From the NCBI GenBank assembly GCA_945865635.1, contig CAMBEP010000017.1:1-64000 (forward strand): a stretch of 64,000 nt of DNA, written 5' to 3'. Under the pieces are notes generated by a model. The model was not told the origin of the DNA. It did no database searches and saw only the letters and a program-made list of their open reading frames with translations. The translations under genes were made by a program, and so were the position numbers. This stretch comes from Candidatus Kuenenia stuttgartensis (GTDB lineage Bacteria > Planctomycetota > Planctomycetia > Isosphaerales > Isosphaeraceae). Shown here one piece after another: positions 53,676 to 62,780 of the stretch (its first letter is position 1; the number at the start of each line of letters is the position of its first letter).

Positions 53676-55397
53676 GTGATCCCGATCATGGATTCCCGCT
53701 CGACAATCACCGAATCCACCGGGCCGTCTTTGGCAAGTGCACTTCGATATGCCATACAAGCATTGTTTTTGCTGATAATTGTTGTGCCAGTTGTGGTTGC
53801 ATCGATTTACGTGACGAGAATTGGGGAATTGGGAGGCAGGGCAGGGCTGCTTTTGCCCGCCCTGCTTTTAGCCGGCGATCTGGAACGAAAGCTCTTATGG
53901 CTTGGGTTTTGTGGAGTTGGCTGCGCTTTATTGATTGCCATGATTGTTGGTCTCTTGATTGGGTTCATTGGCTTGAGTCAGCGCACAAAAATCGGACGGT
54001 TTACAGCTTGGATTGCAATCCTGCCGAGCCATGGTCCAGTGTGGGTTTTGCCTTTGATCTGGGCCATCTCTCTGGATGAGATTCTGGGTTTCGAATTTGC
54101 TTCAAATTGGATTGTTCCAGCCTGGGTATGGTGGACGGGTTGGTGGGGGGCAACGCGCATTGCATGCGTGGTAAAGCGGGAAGCAGTCAAAGCAAGTCAA
54201 GACGAATGGGAGTCAGCCCGACTATTGGGAGCAAGCTTATGGACAGCCTTTCGGCTTGTCATCAAGCCACGAATCCAAAATAAAGTGAGTAAAGAACTTC
54301 AACTGGTTGCGGCTGTGTGCTTGTTTGACCCGACACCGGTCTTGATCTGGGGTGAGGCGAATTGGCCAATCTCTAGAATGGTACAGTCTTTATTGCAACA
54401 GAATGGATTGGGAGTTTCGCTGGCAGCCACATGGGCCATGTTCATGGCATTATTGTTGGCGGCTTGGATCGGTTTAATTTATCTATTGACTGGGGATAGG
54501 CTTAAGAACGAGAGTTTGGTTGATCCAGTTTCAAGCGGTGGATTTCGTCCAATAAGATTCGCGATACCATTTTCGCCGTTGATTCTGATCGCAATCTGGC
54601 CTCTAGGCCTGATGGCAGTAACGATTGGCGTGGTTATGAAACCCGAGATGTTTTCAGTAGAGTTCCTGGGAGTAATGCTTTATGAGAGTCATCGCTCGAC
54701 CCTGGCACAGATGGCTTGGCTTGGTGGTGTTTTTGGGGCCGCAATAATGGCCGTGGTGACAAAATTGCTAGTGCGGCAATCGGGGTTCCCCGTGACCATC
54801 AACAAAACCGTATGTAACCTATGTGGCTGGTGGCCGTTGAGTTTTGCGGTCTGTGCGTTGGTGGTTCTGGAGCAATTTGTACAAAGCCCTGCGAGCAATT
54901 GGTTTTCAGTCATTCTAAGGCAGCCTCTGGTGGCGATTTTGGTGTGGGTGCTGATTATGTTGGTGTATTCTCTGGCCGGAGTGAGCCAGATCACGAACGA
55001 GGGGCAATCCAAGCAAGAATCTGAGAGTGAAACCGCATCGTTCGAGGCGGCTTTGATTTATGGAGCCTCCGTATGGAAGGCTCGCAAGTTGGCACGTAGA
55101 CCGGGATCGCGATCAAAGGACTGGGTCTGGATGGCGGCTTTGTTCAATGCGTTCTGGTGGGTTTGGGCGTCACCGGTTTGGGCGATTTTAGGGCTGATAA
55201 GCCAATCGCCATGGCCGATGTGGGGTGGGATTCTAGTCCGGTCAACGAACATCACGCTGGAAAAGCAAATCGGTTTATGGCTGATGACGGTCTTGCCTGC
55301 GGTGGTGGTGACCCATTTGGTTGGTATAATATCAATGAAAAGTCGGGCGGATGAAACGTTGGAAACGATTCCTAGGGAATTGGTTAGCAAGAATTGA
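53676..55397 (+). CDS. Two-domain ABC permease, FbpB/ThiP-like, orphan
   Basis: A roughly 573-residue membrane protein with about 12 hydrophobic helices in two halves. The first half has an EAA-like loop, EWESARLLGASLWTAFRLVIKP, which in binding-protein-dependent importers contacts the ATPase. The second half has a weaker copy, EAALIYGASVWKARKLARRPGS, without the usual proline end. This duplicated layout matches iron(III) or thiamine/sulfate-type permeases. No ATPase or solute-binding gene is adjacent. Starts at GTG 53676 (GAAGGA about 4 bases upstream) and ATG 53688 are both possible. Confidence 0.78.
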   Translation: MIPIMDSRSTITESTGPSLASALRYAIQALFLLIIVVPVVVASIYVTRIGELGGRAGLLLPALLLAGDLERKLLWLGFCGVGCALLIAMIVGLLIGFIGLSQRTKIGRFTAWIAILPSHGPVWVLPLIWAISLDEILGFEFASNWIVPAWVWWTGWWGATRIACVVKREAVKASQDEWESARLLGASLWTAFRLVIKPRIQNKVSKELQLVAAVCLFDPTPVLIWGEANWPISRMVQSLLQQNGLGVSLAATWAMFMALLLAAWIGLIYLLTGDRLKNESLVDPVSSGGFRPIRFAIPFSPLILIAIWPLGLMAVTIGVVMKPEMFSVEFLGVMLYESHRSTLAQMAWLGGVFGAAIMAVVTKLLVRQSGFPVTINKTVCNLCGWWPLSFAVCALVVLEQFVQSPASNWFSVILRQPLVAILVWVLIMLVYSLAGVSQITNEGQSKQESESETASFEAALIYGASVWKARKLARRPGSRSKDWVWMAALFNAFWWVWASPVWAILGLISQSPWPMWGGILVRSTNITLEKQIGLWLMTVLPAVVVTHLVGIISMKSRADETLETIPRELVSKN

Positions 55398-55535
55398 TAC
55401 AAGGCCTACTAAAGGAATCCGAAGCTTTTTTACTGAAACTTTGGGAGGAATTGGGTAGTATCAAGTTTTAAATGGGCTTAAGGCCCGCATTCCTGTGAAC
55501 TTGAAGATACCCTGGTTAGAGAGACATTGCGCGCC

Positions 55536-56678
55536 ATGATTGATCGCTCACCCGCTCGCTTGGTTTTGGAAAATGGAACGGTATTTCGTGGATTCGGCTT
55601 TGGTGCGGATCGAGAATCCCTTGGTGAAGTGGTGTTCAATACGAGCATGACAGGTTATCAGGAGATTTTGACGGACCCCTCTTATCATGGTCAGATCGTA
55701 GTGATGACCTACCCTGAGATTGGGAACTACGGAATTAATACTGAGGATATGGAGAGTGCTCGGCCTTGGGTTCGTGGTTTTGTGGTGCGGTCGTTGGCGA
55801 ATCGGTCGAGCAATTACCGGTCGAATGAAGAGCTTACGGATTATCTCAAAAGGCTTGATATACCTGGGATTTACGGAATTGATACACGCAAGCTGGTACG
55901 CCTGATACGAAGTTTGGGTGCCATGAAGGGGCTTATCTCGAGTGGTACAGACCTAAGCGACGAGGCCTTGATTGATCGTGCCAAGTCGGGCCCAAGCATG
56001 TTGGGGATGGACATGACCCGTGATGTCATGACTACCTCTGCACAGAGTTGGAGTGTTCCGCTGTATGGTTCAACCAATTTGAATGCAGAGAATTCGCCCC
56101 ATGTCGTGGCCATGGATTTTGGAATGAAGTGGAATATTCCCAGGCACTTGGTCTCACAAGGCTGTCGTGTTACGGTGGTTCCAGGCAACTTCAGCGCCGA
56201 CCAGATTCTTGATCTCAAACCCGATGGGATCTTTGTTTCCAATGGACCCGGAGACCCGGAACCGCTTGTTGGGGCCGTCGCTTGCCTGTCGAGCCTAATC
56301 ACCCGGGCCGCCGAGAAAAACGGTACGCCAATCTTTGGTATCTGTCTTGGGCACCAGCTTTTAGGGCAGGCGCTCGGTGGCCGGACATATAAGTTGAAGT
56401 TTGGTCATCGTGGAGCGAATCACCCGGTTCAGGATCGGCGCACAGAGAAGGTGGAAATCACGACCCAGAATCATGGATTTGCAGTTGATCCATCAAGTTT
56501 ACCTGACCATGTGGTCGTAACGCATGTAAATCTGAACGATCAGACAGTCGAAGGCATTCGTCATAAAAGGCTGCCTGTCTTCTGCGTGCAATACCACCCG
56601 GAAGCTTCGGCTGGGCCTCATGATTCGTCTTACCTGTTTGATGAATTCAAGGCTGAAATTGAGCGCAACCGTATTTGA
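55536..56678 (+). CDS. carA: Carbamoyl-phosphate synthase small subunit
   Basis: Glutamine amidotransferase subunit supplying ammonia to CarB for arginine and pyrimidine synthesis. 380 residues. The N-terminal half carries the small-subunit-specific FNTSMTGYQEILTDPSY. The class I amidotransferase half has FVSNGPGDPEP, the nucleophile in GICLGHQLLGQALGG and the His/Glu pair in QYHPEAS. ATG 55536 (MIDRSPARLVLENG) is chosen over TTG 55527. carB is not adjacent. It converges with the minus-strand DUF2135-like gene across a two-way terminator. Confidence 0.96.
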   Translation: MIDRSPARLVLENGTVFRGFGFGADRESLGEVVFNTSMTGYQEILTDPSYHGQIVVMTYPEIGNYGINTEDMESARPWVRGFVVRSLANRSSNYRSNEELTDYLKRLDIPGIYGIDTRKLVRLIRSLGAMKGLISSGTDLSDEALIDRAKSGPSMLGMDMTRDVMTTSAQSWSVPLYGSTNLNAENSPHVVAMDFGMKWNIPRHLVSQGCRVTVVPGNFSADQILDLKPDGIFVSNGPGDPEPLVGAVACLSSLITRAAEKNGTPIFGICLGHQLLGQALGGRTYKLKFGHRGANHPVQDRRTEKVEITTQNHGFAVDPSSLPDHVVVTHVNLNDQTVEGIRHKRLPVFCVQYHPEASAGPHDSSYLFDEFKAEIERNRI

Positions 56679-56724
56679 AATAGAAGGTTGTGGTCTTGAA
56701 GAGTTGTTTCGATGCGTAAATTCG

Positions 56725-56755
56725 AGTGGGCCTCAAGTTTTGATTGAAGCCCACT
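56725..56755. terminator. Two-way terminator between carA and the DUF2135-like gene
   Basis: AGTGGGC pairs with GCCCACT, then a C/A mismatch and TCAA/TTGA, with a 7-base loop. It sits between the ends of two convergent genes. The T-run is short on both sides (AATTTGGTTTT on the plus strand). Confidence 0.6.
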
Positions 56756-56767
56756 AAGAATTTGGTT

Positions 56768-58165
56768 TTACGGGTTTTTCGGGTTGGTCAAGTCGATCGC
56801 CTTGGTCGACTTTGGCTCGTAATCCGGAATGACGATGGCTTTGGATCGATCCTTCGTCGGTTGGGCACTTCGGCTGGCACCAGATCCAAGAGCCTCTTTG
56901 GTTTTTGGTTCAGGCTGGCTACCAGATCTGCTTTTTGCCATCGATTTTGGTAACGGAGGCATTGCCTGTGGTGCCAGAAAGGGAAGGACTTCCGTTCTTC
57001 TGCCGCCGGTCATTTCAATTGAGATGGGCGAGATCGGGTTTTGATCAAGATTTACTGTAAATGTCTGTCGTTTTTCCTTGCCAGAACCGAGCTGCATGAC
57101 GATTTCTAGCTCTGCCGAGCGGACCTTCTTTTTGGGATCTTCTGGTGAGTTGTAGATCGAGTTGAGGCGGATTTTGTATGTCCCATCAAAAGCTCGGGGG
57201 CAAAGATAGACCTCCTCGGTGTTTTGATCAAGTTTGGTACCGCGTCCGTTGTTGATGAGCGATCCACCAAAGACGGTTCTTGGGTGATCGTAGTCGGCTT
57301 TGGCACCCAAAGGTTCCTCAACGATCATGTCCAGGTCGGCGATACCTTTCCATTTCAGCTTGATGGAGAGGTCAATGACGCTTGATTCCGCAAGTCTTGC
57401 GAGCAGGACCTTAGCTTCATCCGAACGATCATCCGCTCTAAGGGTTTTCGAGAGATTTTGACAGCGAAGTCGCATCTCACTCCGGATGGCGGCATCTCGG
57501 CCACCCCAGCCAATGGAGAGGATGGATTCAGCCACTTCGGCCATTCTGCCAGGGTTTTGAGTTCGTTCAGCCAGGAGCATGTTCATGAGATAGGGTTCGA
57601 TTCTGTGCGGAACACGCTTTTGAAGACGTTCGAGAATCTCTCCCAAGTTGGCTTTATAGCCGTCAATGCCAACGGGATCGAGCCAGTTTCTAAGCAACAG
57701 GATGTCGGCCACCTGAAAGAGGTCGTTGGGATTTTCAGACTGGCGGGCCAGGTGGGCGGCAAACCCGACAAGCGATTTGGCTTCTTCCATGTCGCCTTTG
57801 TTGATATCGATTGCGATGACCAGAGTGTCATACATCCAGACTTCTGCAAGGTCTGAATGATGGCGGAGATAGCCTCTCAGGATACCTTCAATGTCCCGAA
57901 ACTTTTTATCGACGCGTAATATGGAGACCAAGGCCAAAACATCTTCTGGATCGTCATTGGCCTTCGGGTCGGCATAAAATTTGTCCCAAAAAGCAATTGA
58001 GTCTGTTTTTGACTTGCTGATCTGGGACTTGGCCGATGCGGTGTTGGTGTTTCGTGCAGCGGCTTCCTGTTTGCGTTTGTCGCGATCGGTTGCCGTTCCA
58101 TTGGGCCGGGGCAAGCTCCCAGAACGACCAGAACCAAGCCCTTGTTGTGGAGGGGCTTGGTTCAT
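56768..58165 (-). CDS. Hypothetical protein with DUF2135-like domain
   Basis: A 465-residue soluble protein. Residues about 55-270 look helical and repeat-like (TPR-like), with WMYDTLVIAIDINKGD and pairs of Ala/Leu helices. A beta domain (about 275-390) reads LDMIVEEPLGAKADY...VFGGSLINNGRG...EVYLCPRAFDGTYKIRL, which matches the DUF2135/bacterial Ig-like pattern. The C-terminal 90 residues are low-complexity and basic. No signal peptide is obvious. It lies between carA and the Gly/Met-rich gene on the same strand as the latter, with 47 bases between them, so they may be one unit. Confidence 0.75.
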   Translation of the reverse strand: MNQAPPQQGLGSGRSGSLPRPNGTATDRDKRKQEAAARNTNTASAKSQISKSKTDSIAFWDKFYADPKANDDPEDVLALVSILRVDKKFRDIEGILRGYLRHHSDLAEVWMYDTLVIAIDINKGDMEEAKSLVGFAAHLARQSENPNDLFQVADILLLRNWLDPVGIDGYKANLGEILERLQKRVPHRIEPYLMNMLLAERTQNPGRMAEVAESILSIGWGGRDAAIRSEMRLRCQNLSKTLRADDRSDEAKVLLARLAESSVIDLSIKLKWKGIADLDMIVEEPLGAKADYDHPRTVFGGSLINNGRGTKLDQNTEEVYLCPRAFDGTYKIRLNSIYNSPEDPKKKVRSAELEIVMQLGSGKEKRQTFTVNLDQNPISPISIEMTGGRRTEVLPFLAPQAMPPLPKSMAKSRSGSQPEPKTKEALGSGASRSAQPTKDRSKAIVIPDYEPKSTKAIDLTNPKNP

Positions 58166-58212
58166 GGGGTTTGTAGAGGATTTATAGCTTGGGCTGTTTG
58201 AAAGGCCCTTAG

Positions 58213-59898
58213 TTATTTCCTTTTTTTTTCCGTGAAAGCGTTGGGAGTTTGGCTATTTTGGGGAGGAGCTGGAGGCACGGCCATCATACCACCACCGCCA
58301 CCGCCCATACCACCGCCACCGCCCATACCGCCACCGCCCATACCACCGCCACCCATACCACCGCCGCCACCGCCCATACCACCGCCACCCATTCCGCCGC
58401 CCATACCACCGCCGCCCATACCACCACCACCCATACCACCGCCACCACCCATTGGAGGTGAGCCAGTGATCAGCGACATTGGGATTAGGCCGAGGTCAGC
58501 AACAGGATAAACGCGTCGCTCGGTTGGAATATCTTCAGCACCCTGCCAGGAAATGTAAAGCAAGCCATCTTGAACCGTATAGGTGAGGTCAAGTTGGTCG
58601 AGCATGATCTTGAGGGAGCGTTTGAGTGGAACACCTTCGAGACTGAGTCTCACGGGTGATTGCATGGTTTGATCAGCTTCTTCAAGGCCGATCGGGTCGA
58701 CGTGAATCTGGATCCCGTCGTCGCTTGGACCCTGAGAATTCTGGCGGATGTACTTGATCACATCTTCCAACGGGGTTTCGTTGGCGAATGGCATGGACAT
58801 CGGTTGATCAAGCTTGTCGATAATCGACTGGCTTTTAGGGTCGCGAACAACCAAGTCGGTTGAGTTGCGATATTTGGCCCGTTTTTCCGTGATGGAACGG
58901 AATTGGTCTGCTGGTGGATACGTGATGAAGTTGTAGTCAGGGAATGGCACAGCGGCTCTGTCGACGTCGGCCAACGAGAGCATGAAGTTGAATTCCTTGA
59001 CGTCTTCCCACTCACGAGCCATGGCATAAAAACCGATCCGGGAAGCCACAACTTCACCTGCAATTGGAGCCAAGGCGTTTGGCCTCATAGCGGCGGCTTT
59101 TTGAGCCAGCAGCCGAGCCTGGATAAACGGTTCAACCGATTGAGCAATATTGCCAAAGCCACCGGAATAGATGACATCGTAAATGCCTTGATCGATCAGA
59201 TTGTCGAACTGATCCATCATCACATCAACAGTCTTGTTGACATCTTCGTAATCCTGAAGCGATCTGGCGCGGGATTCTGCAATTGCACCGCGACGGGCTT
59301 CGTCGGCCTGTCGCTCAATGATCCGCTCTTCATCACGCGTCGCTGCAAGAATCGAGGCTTCAAGTTCACGCTCGAGCTTGACCCTCAGATTTTCGGGAAC
59401 GTCAGCTGCCGAACGTACCAGGTTCTGGGCCTGATGTAGCTCGTTCAAAGCCGCTTCAGGATTGTTCCGATTGAGGTATTCGCGAGACTTTTGCTGACGC
59501 TCACGAACCGCGGCACCGAATTGCTGGTTTCGAACAGCATCAAGCTGGTCGATATTCTCGATGGTCGCAGCTCTTGGCTGGGCAGCATTGTTGGCAGCAT
59601 TGTTCCTGGCAGGAGGCACGGCCCCATCCTGTTGCGGGCGGAATGCAATTTGTCGAACTTCGCCAACTTGGCTGAGGCCAGATTTGGCAGCTTTGTTCGT
59701 TGGGTCAAGCTTCAAGGCCTGATTGTAAAAATCACGGGCCTGAGCAGGATAACCCTGTGTCTGGGCCTGACGACCCAATTTGACAAGTTGTTCCGGCAAG
59801 GGAACACCGTCAGCAATTGTAATAGAACTTGTACCCCAGATCAGCCCGGTAAGGGCAAATGCAAGGGCCTGATTTCGCAGTCGGGTTCGGTTCAGCAT
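58213..59898 (-). CDS. Exported TPR/STN-domain protein with Gly-Met repeats
   Basis: A 561-residue exported protein. A signal peptide (MLNRTRLRNQALAFALTG...) begins at ATG 59898; an in-frame ATG at 59973 lies upstream. A TPR-like part (LVKLGRQAQTQGYPAQARDFY) and long helices (about 110-270) follow. An STN/secretin-N-like domain around 370-460 has NETPLEDVIKYIRQNS, VRLSLEGVPLKRSLKIMLDQ and LDLTYTVQDGLLYIS. The C-terminus is about 60 residues of GGGGMGGGG repeats. It lacks the secretin barrel. Such proteins are common in planctomycetes; no role is known, though an envelope or export role is likely. Confidence 0.85.
   Translation of the reverse strand: MLNRTRLRNQALAFALTGLIWGTSSITIADGVPLPEQLVKLGRQAQTQGYPAQARDFYNQALKLDPTNKAAKSGLSQVGEVRQIAFRPQQDGAVPPARNNAANNAAQPRAATIENIDQLDAVRNQQFGAAVRERQQKSREYLNRNNPEAALNELHQAQNLVRSAADVPENLRVKLERELEASILAATRDEERIIERQADEARRGAIAESRARSLQDYEDVNKTVDVMMDQFDNLIDQGIYDVIYSGGFGNIAQSVEPFIQARLLAQKAAAMRPNALAPIAGEVVASRIGFYAMAREWEDVKEFNFMLSLADVDRAAVPFPDYNFITYPPADQFRSITEKRAKYRNSTDLVVRDPKSQSIIDKLDQPMSMPFANETPLEDVIKYIRQNSQGPSDDGIQIHVDPIGLEEADQTMQSPVRLSLEGVPLKRSLKIMLDQLDLTYTVQDGLLYISWQGAEDIPTERRVYPVADLGLIPMSLITGSPPMGGGGGMGGGGMGGGGMGGGMGGGGMGGGGGGMGGGGMGGGGMGGGGGMGGGGGGMMAVPPAPPQNSQTPNAFTEKKRK
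58287..58452. repeat. Gly/Met-coding tandem repeat
   Basis: Imperfect tandem units of about 9-24 bases (CCACCGCCACCCATA type on the plus strand) code for GGGGMG on the minus strand. The tract is far richer in GC than its surroundings and likely to vary in copy number. Confidence 0.9.
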
Positions 59899-60453
59899 GT
59901 CGCGAGTCTCCATTTCAGCCTTCGACGACGTGTTTTCGGATAAGTCCGGGTCGGTTCCCCTCGCAGCAGCCATGCCGCTCTGGAATCCGACTCATTTCGC
60001 GATCGCGCGTTATTCCACCTTGACCGATTTCCCCGGCCATGCACTGACTTTAATATACCACTCTTTTTGAACAGCGTCGGATCAATCTTGAATTCCTTGA
60101 CCCTTTTCACGGTTTTAGTCAATTGAGTAGTTTGGGTTAGTGAGGAGGAGTTCGCAACTTAGACAAATTATCGCACAAGTCTGGTCTCATGCCAAGTGAC
60201 TAACCATGAGAGATGGCAAATGTTTTCTGAAGATGATCCGATTGTGCAGAATTTGCTTGAAGGCACGACTTTCAACCGCATATAAGTTAAGACGATTCGA
60301 TTAACGTGATTATTCAGTGAGATGCACACAATTCGTAGTTCAGGGCCATTTTGACAAATCAAAATCGACGAAAGAAAAGGCAGTCGGGCTTTAAAGTGTC
60401 ATGAACATAAAGGCTCGGGCGAGATTTGACATCAGATTCATGGAATGAAAAAA
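59899..60453. other. Intergenic region, no gene seen
   Basis: About 550 bases containing the promoter of the TPR/STN gene (minus strand). Frames on both strands are short and not convincing. No tRNA or known RNA is recognised. Confidence 0.4.
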
Positions 60454-60481
60454 GGAACCCACAGACTAAAATGTGGGTTCC
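60454..60481 (-). terminator. Strong intrinsic terminator
   Basis: A perfect 10-bp stem (GGAACCCACA / TGTGGGTTCC) with an 8-base loop is followed on the minus strand by TTTTTTCATTCC. It lies 55 bases past the stop of the gene at 60536. Confidence 0.88.
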
Positions 60482-60535
60482 TCGGCAAATCATCCGGATG
60501 TTTTTTCAACCGCCAAAGAAGTCTGGGTCATCAGA

Positions 60536-61447
60536 TCAGTACGACCTGGAAACAATCTGTGTCCAAGCCGCGATCGCTTCTGCGGTGAGCTTCAGAGCGT
60601 TACGCACGACAACTTTGGGCTGGTTCTCCGTTTTACTTGGGCCGGAAGTTTTTGTTTCGAGCTCATCGATTTGCCGTTTGGAAGTTCGATTGATCGAAAC
60701 CATAGCAAGCCATTGTGATTCACCAGGGTCTTCCGATAAATCGATGGATGACGGTTCCTGACGATGGGAAATCAATTGCGAAACGTCAGCAAAGGAAACA
60801 AGGCCGCAAGACTCTGTCACAATTTGTGACCAATCACCCAGACTGACTGAGTTCGCAAGCTGGATGGCTGGTTGGTCAGCAATGGGAATATCGAGTTGCT
60901 CTGCTATCATATATGAGAGGACTTCCCATTGAGTGACTGCAGGCGACATCACGCGAATGACGTGCGATGCTTCAAGGGATTTCAGGATTGGCTCAGAGTG
61001 CAAAAACTCTTCAGCGGGCGGGGCAGGGGGCAGTGCATGGTCCACGGCTTTGATCTGGATTCGGGCCAAAGTATTTTTGGCTTCCTGGAGCGTGAATTCT
61101 GTTGCTTCCCGGGCGAACTCATCCTGGATAAGTTCAAAGGCCAGATCCGAAGGCGATTCCATGGCTTGTTTTACTGAGACGATGGGCGAGGTCGAAACGA
61201 CTTGATCTGCGGATTTTAAGATCTTAGTCGGCGACGCAGGAAGAGGGTTTTGGAAAACAGTAAGCTTAGGCTCCGGCTGAGCCTGTTGTTTTTTAAGGGG
61301 CGAAACGGGGATTTCGTTTCGAAGGCTGGAGGCGATGCCTGCCAGTTCTTGATTAATTTCTGCTAAGTAATGATGGCAAGTGCCTAAGTCCGGAATCGGA
61401 AGACTCATCGTGACGACCATTGTCACAAGCAACATTCGAAGAGCCAT
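60536..61447 (-). CDS. Exported protein of unknown function
   Basis: A 303-residue protein with a signal peptide (MALRMLLVTMVVTMSLP). The middle is low-complexity, Pro/Ser/Gln-rich (about 40-90). A later stretch has helical repeats such as EVLSYMIAEQLDIPIADQPA. No domain is recognised. AAGGAGA 8 bases before the ATG is an excellent ribosome site, and a strong terminator follows, so the gene is a single-gene transcript. Confidence 0.78.
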   Translation of the reverse strand: MALRMLLVTMVVTMSLPIPDLGTCHHYLAEINQELAGIASSLRNEIPVSPLKKQQAQPEPKLTVFQNPLPASPTKILKSADQVVSTSPIVSVKQAMESPSDLAFELIQDEFAREATEFTLQEAKNTLARIQIKAVDHALPPAPPAEEFLHSEPILKSLEASHVIRVMSPAVTQWEVLSYMIAEQLDIPIADQPAIQLANSVSLGDWSQIVTESCGLVSFADVSQLISHRQEPSSIDLSEDPGESQWLAMVSINRTSKRQIDELETKTSGPSKTENQPKVVVRNALKLTAEAIAAWTQIVSRSY

Positions 61448-61741
61448 GGGGTCATCTCCTTGAACCTTTAAGCGGCGCCCTCTTGCCCTCCTTGGAATTT
61501 GGGTTGGCCGATATCGTGCCGAATTGGCAATCTGTAATCTGTCCGTAAATAAGATCGACTAAACAAGGAGTAACCTTCAGGTTATTTAGGTGGTTTTGAT
61601 GGTTTGAGTAGTGTGAGCCGGTCCGCTTGAGTTGGATTACTGGCTTAAGATTATGGTCTGTAGCGAGCATTCCGATTGCGGAAAGCTGAGGATCGGTTAA
61701 GATGCGGCTCTCAAGCACGAATCACGGGGCAGGGAAATGTC

Positions 61742-62725
61742 ATGGGTAAGAAGACACTAGTCACAGGTGCAGCAGGGTTTATCGGTAGTCATCTTGTGGA
61801 ATCGCTGGTCGAAGCCGGCCATTCTGTCAGGGCTATGGTCCGATACAATGGCCGCGATGATCGGGGGCATTTGGATCGCTTGCCGAAATCTGTGATGGAT
61901 CATGTCGAAGTTCACCGGGGCGACTTGAAAGATCCAGAAGCTGTTCGTAAAGCTGTCAAGGATCAGCAATGGGTGCTTCATCTCGGAGCCCTGATCGCGA
62001 TTCCGTATTCCTATCAAAATCCGCTCGACGTGGTTCAGACGAATGTTCTTGGAACCACTCATATATTAGATGCTTGCCTCGACAGCAATACTTTAGAGCG
62101 TGCGGTGCTGACAAGTACATCAGAAGTTTATGGTACAGCACAGTTTGTGCCGATTGATGAGTCGCATCCACTGGTTGGTCAGTCGCCTTATGCTGCGACG
62201 AAAATTGCATCGGATGCCTTGGGACTATCCTATTACCGGTCGTTTCAGTTGCCAGTCACGGTGCTTCGCCCGTTTAACACATTCGGCCCGCGGCAGTCGG
62301 CCCGAGCGATTATTCCTTCGATCATCAGCCAGGTTTTGGTGAGTCCGAAGATTCGACTTGGTTCGCTTGATCCAAGGCGAGACTTGACTTATGTAAAGGA
62401 TACAGCGTCTGCCTTCATTGCAATGGCTGGATGTGATGCGGCATTGGGACGGACGGTGAATGTAGGGAGAGGCGAAGATTTGACGATTGGTGAACTTGTA
62501 GAGCGGATCGGAAGTCTGATGGGAGTGCAGATTGAGGTTGAGACAGAGGCGCAACGAGTGCGCCCCTTGAAAAGCGAAGTGGGGCGATTGCTGGCAGGTA
62601 CGAAGCTTGCTCAGGAACTATTTGGGTGGAAATCTGCCTATACGCTCGACCAAGGGTTGGAGGCGACCATTGAATATGTCAAAAAATATTTGTCGGACTA
62701 TCGAGTTGGCCAATACACCACTTGA
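61742..62725 (+). CDS. NAD-dependent epimerase/dehydratase, LegB-like
   Basis: Extended SDR of 327 residues acting on nucleotide sugars. The cofactor loop is GAAGFIG (9-15). The active site is Ser/Thr in LTSTSEVYG with Tyr150 and Lys154 in SPYAATK. ALIAIPYSYQNP, TSEVYGTAQFVPIDE and PFNTFGPRQSARA match the UDP-GlcNAc 4,6-dehydratase LegB and close relatives. No other legionaminic acid genes are near, so the exact sugar is open. ATG 61742 has CAGGGA upstream; the frame continues upstream without a better start. Confidence 0.9.
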   Translation: MGKKTLVTGAAGFIGSHLVESLVEAGHSVRAMVRYNGRDDRGHLDRLPKSVMDHVEVHRGDLKDPEAVRKAVKDQQWVLHLGALIAIPYSYQNPLDVVQTNVLGTTHILDACLDSNTLERAVLTSTSEVYGTAQFVPIDESHPLVGQSPYAATKIASDALGLSYYRSFQLPVTVLRPFNTFGPRQSARAIIPSIISQVLVSPKIRLGSLDPRRDLTYVKDTASAFIAMAGCDAALGRTVNVGRGEDLTIGELVERIGSLMGVQIEVETEAQRVRPLKSEVGRLLAGTKLAQELFGWKSAYTLDQGLEATIEYVKKYLSDYRVGQYTT

Positions 62726-62752
62726 TCGCGATGCCAGGCCGACCTGAATCGT

Positions 62753-62780
62753 AAAATCTGAGAGATTTACTCAGGATTTT
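62753..62780. terminator. Hairpin between convergent genes
   Basis: AAAATC-TGAG pairs with CTCA-GGATTTT (one bulged base) around a 7-base loop holding the stop of the minus-strand gene. The A-run and T-run flank the stem on each strand, so it may end both transcripts. Confidence 0.5.

Noticed and set aside
58232-58510. Plus-strand Pro-rich frame opposite the Gly/Met repeat
   Set aside because: A shadow of the Gly-rich minus-strand codons. The minus-strand gene has a signal peptide and domains.
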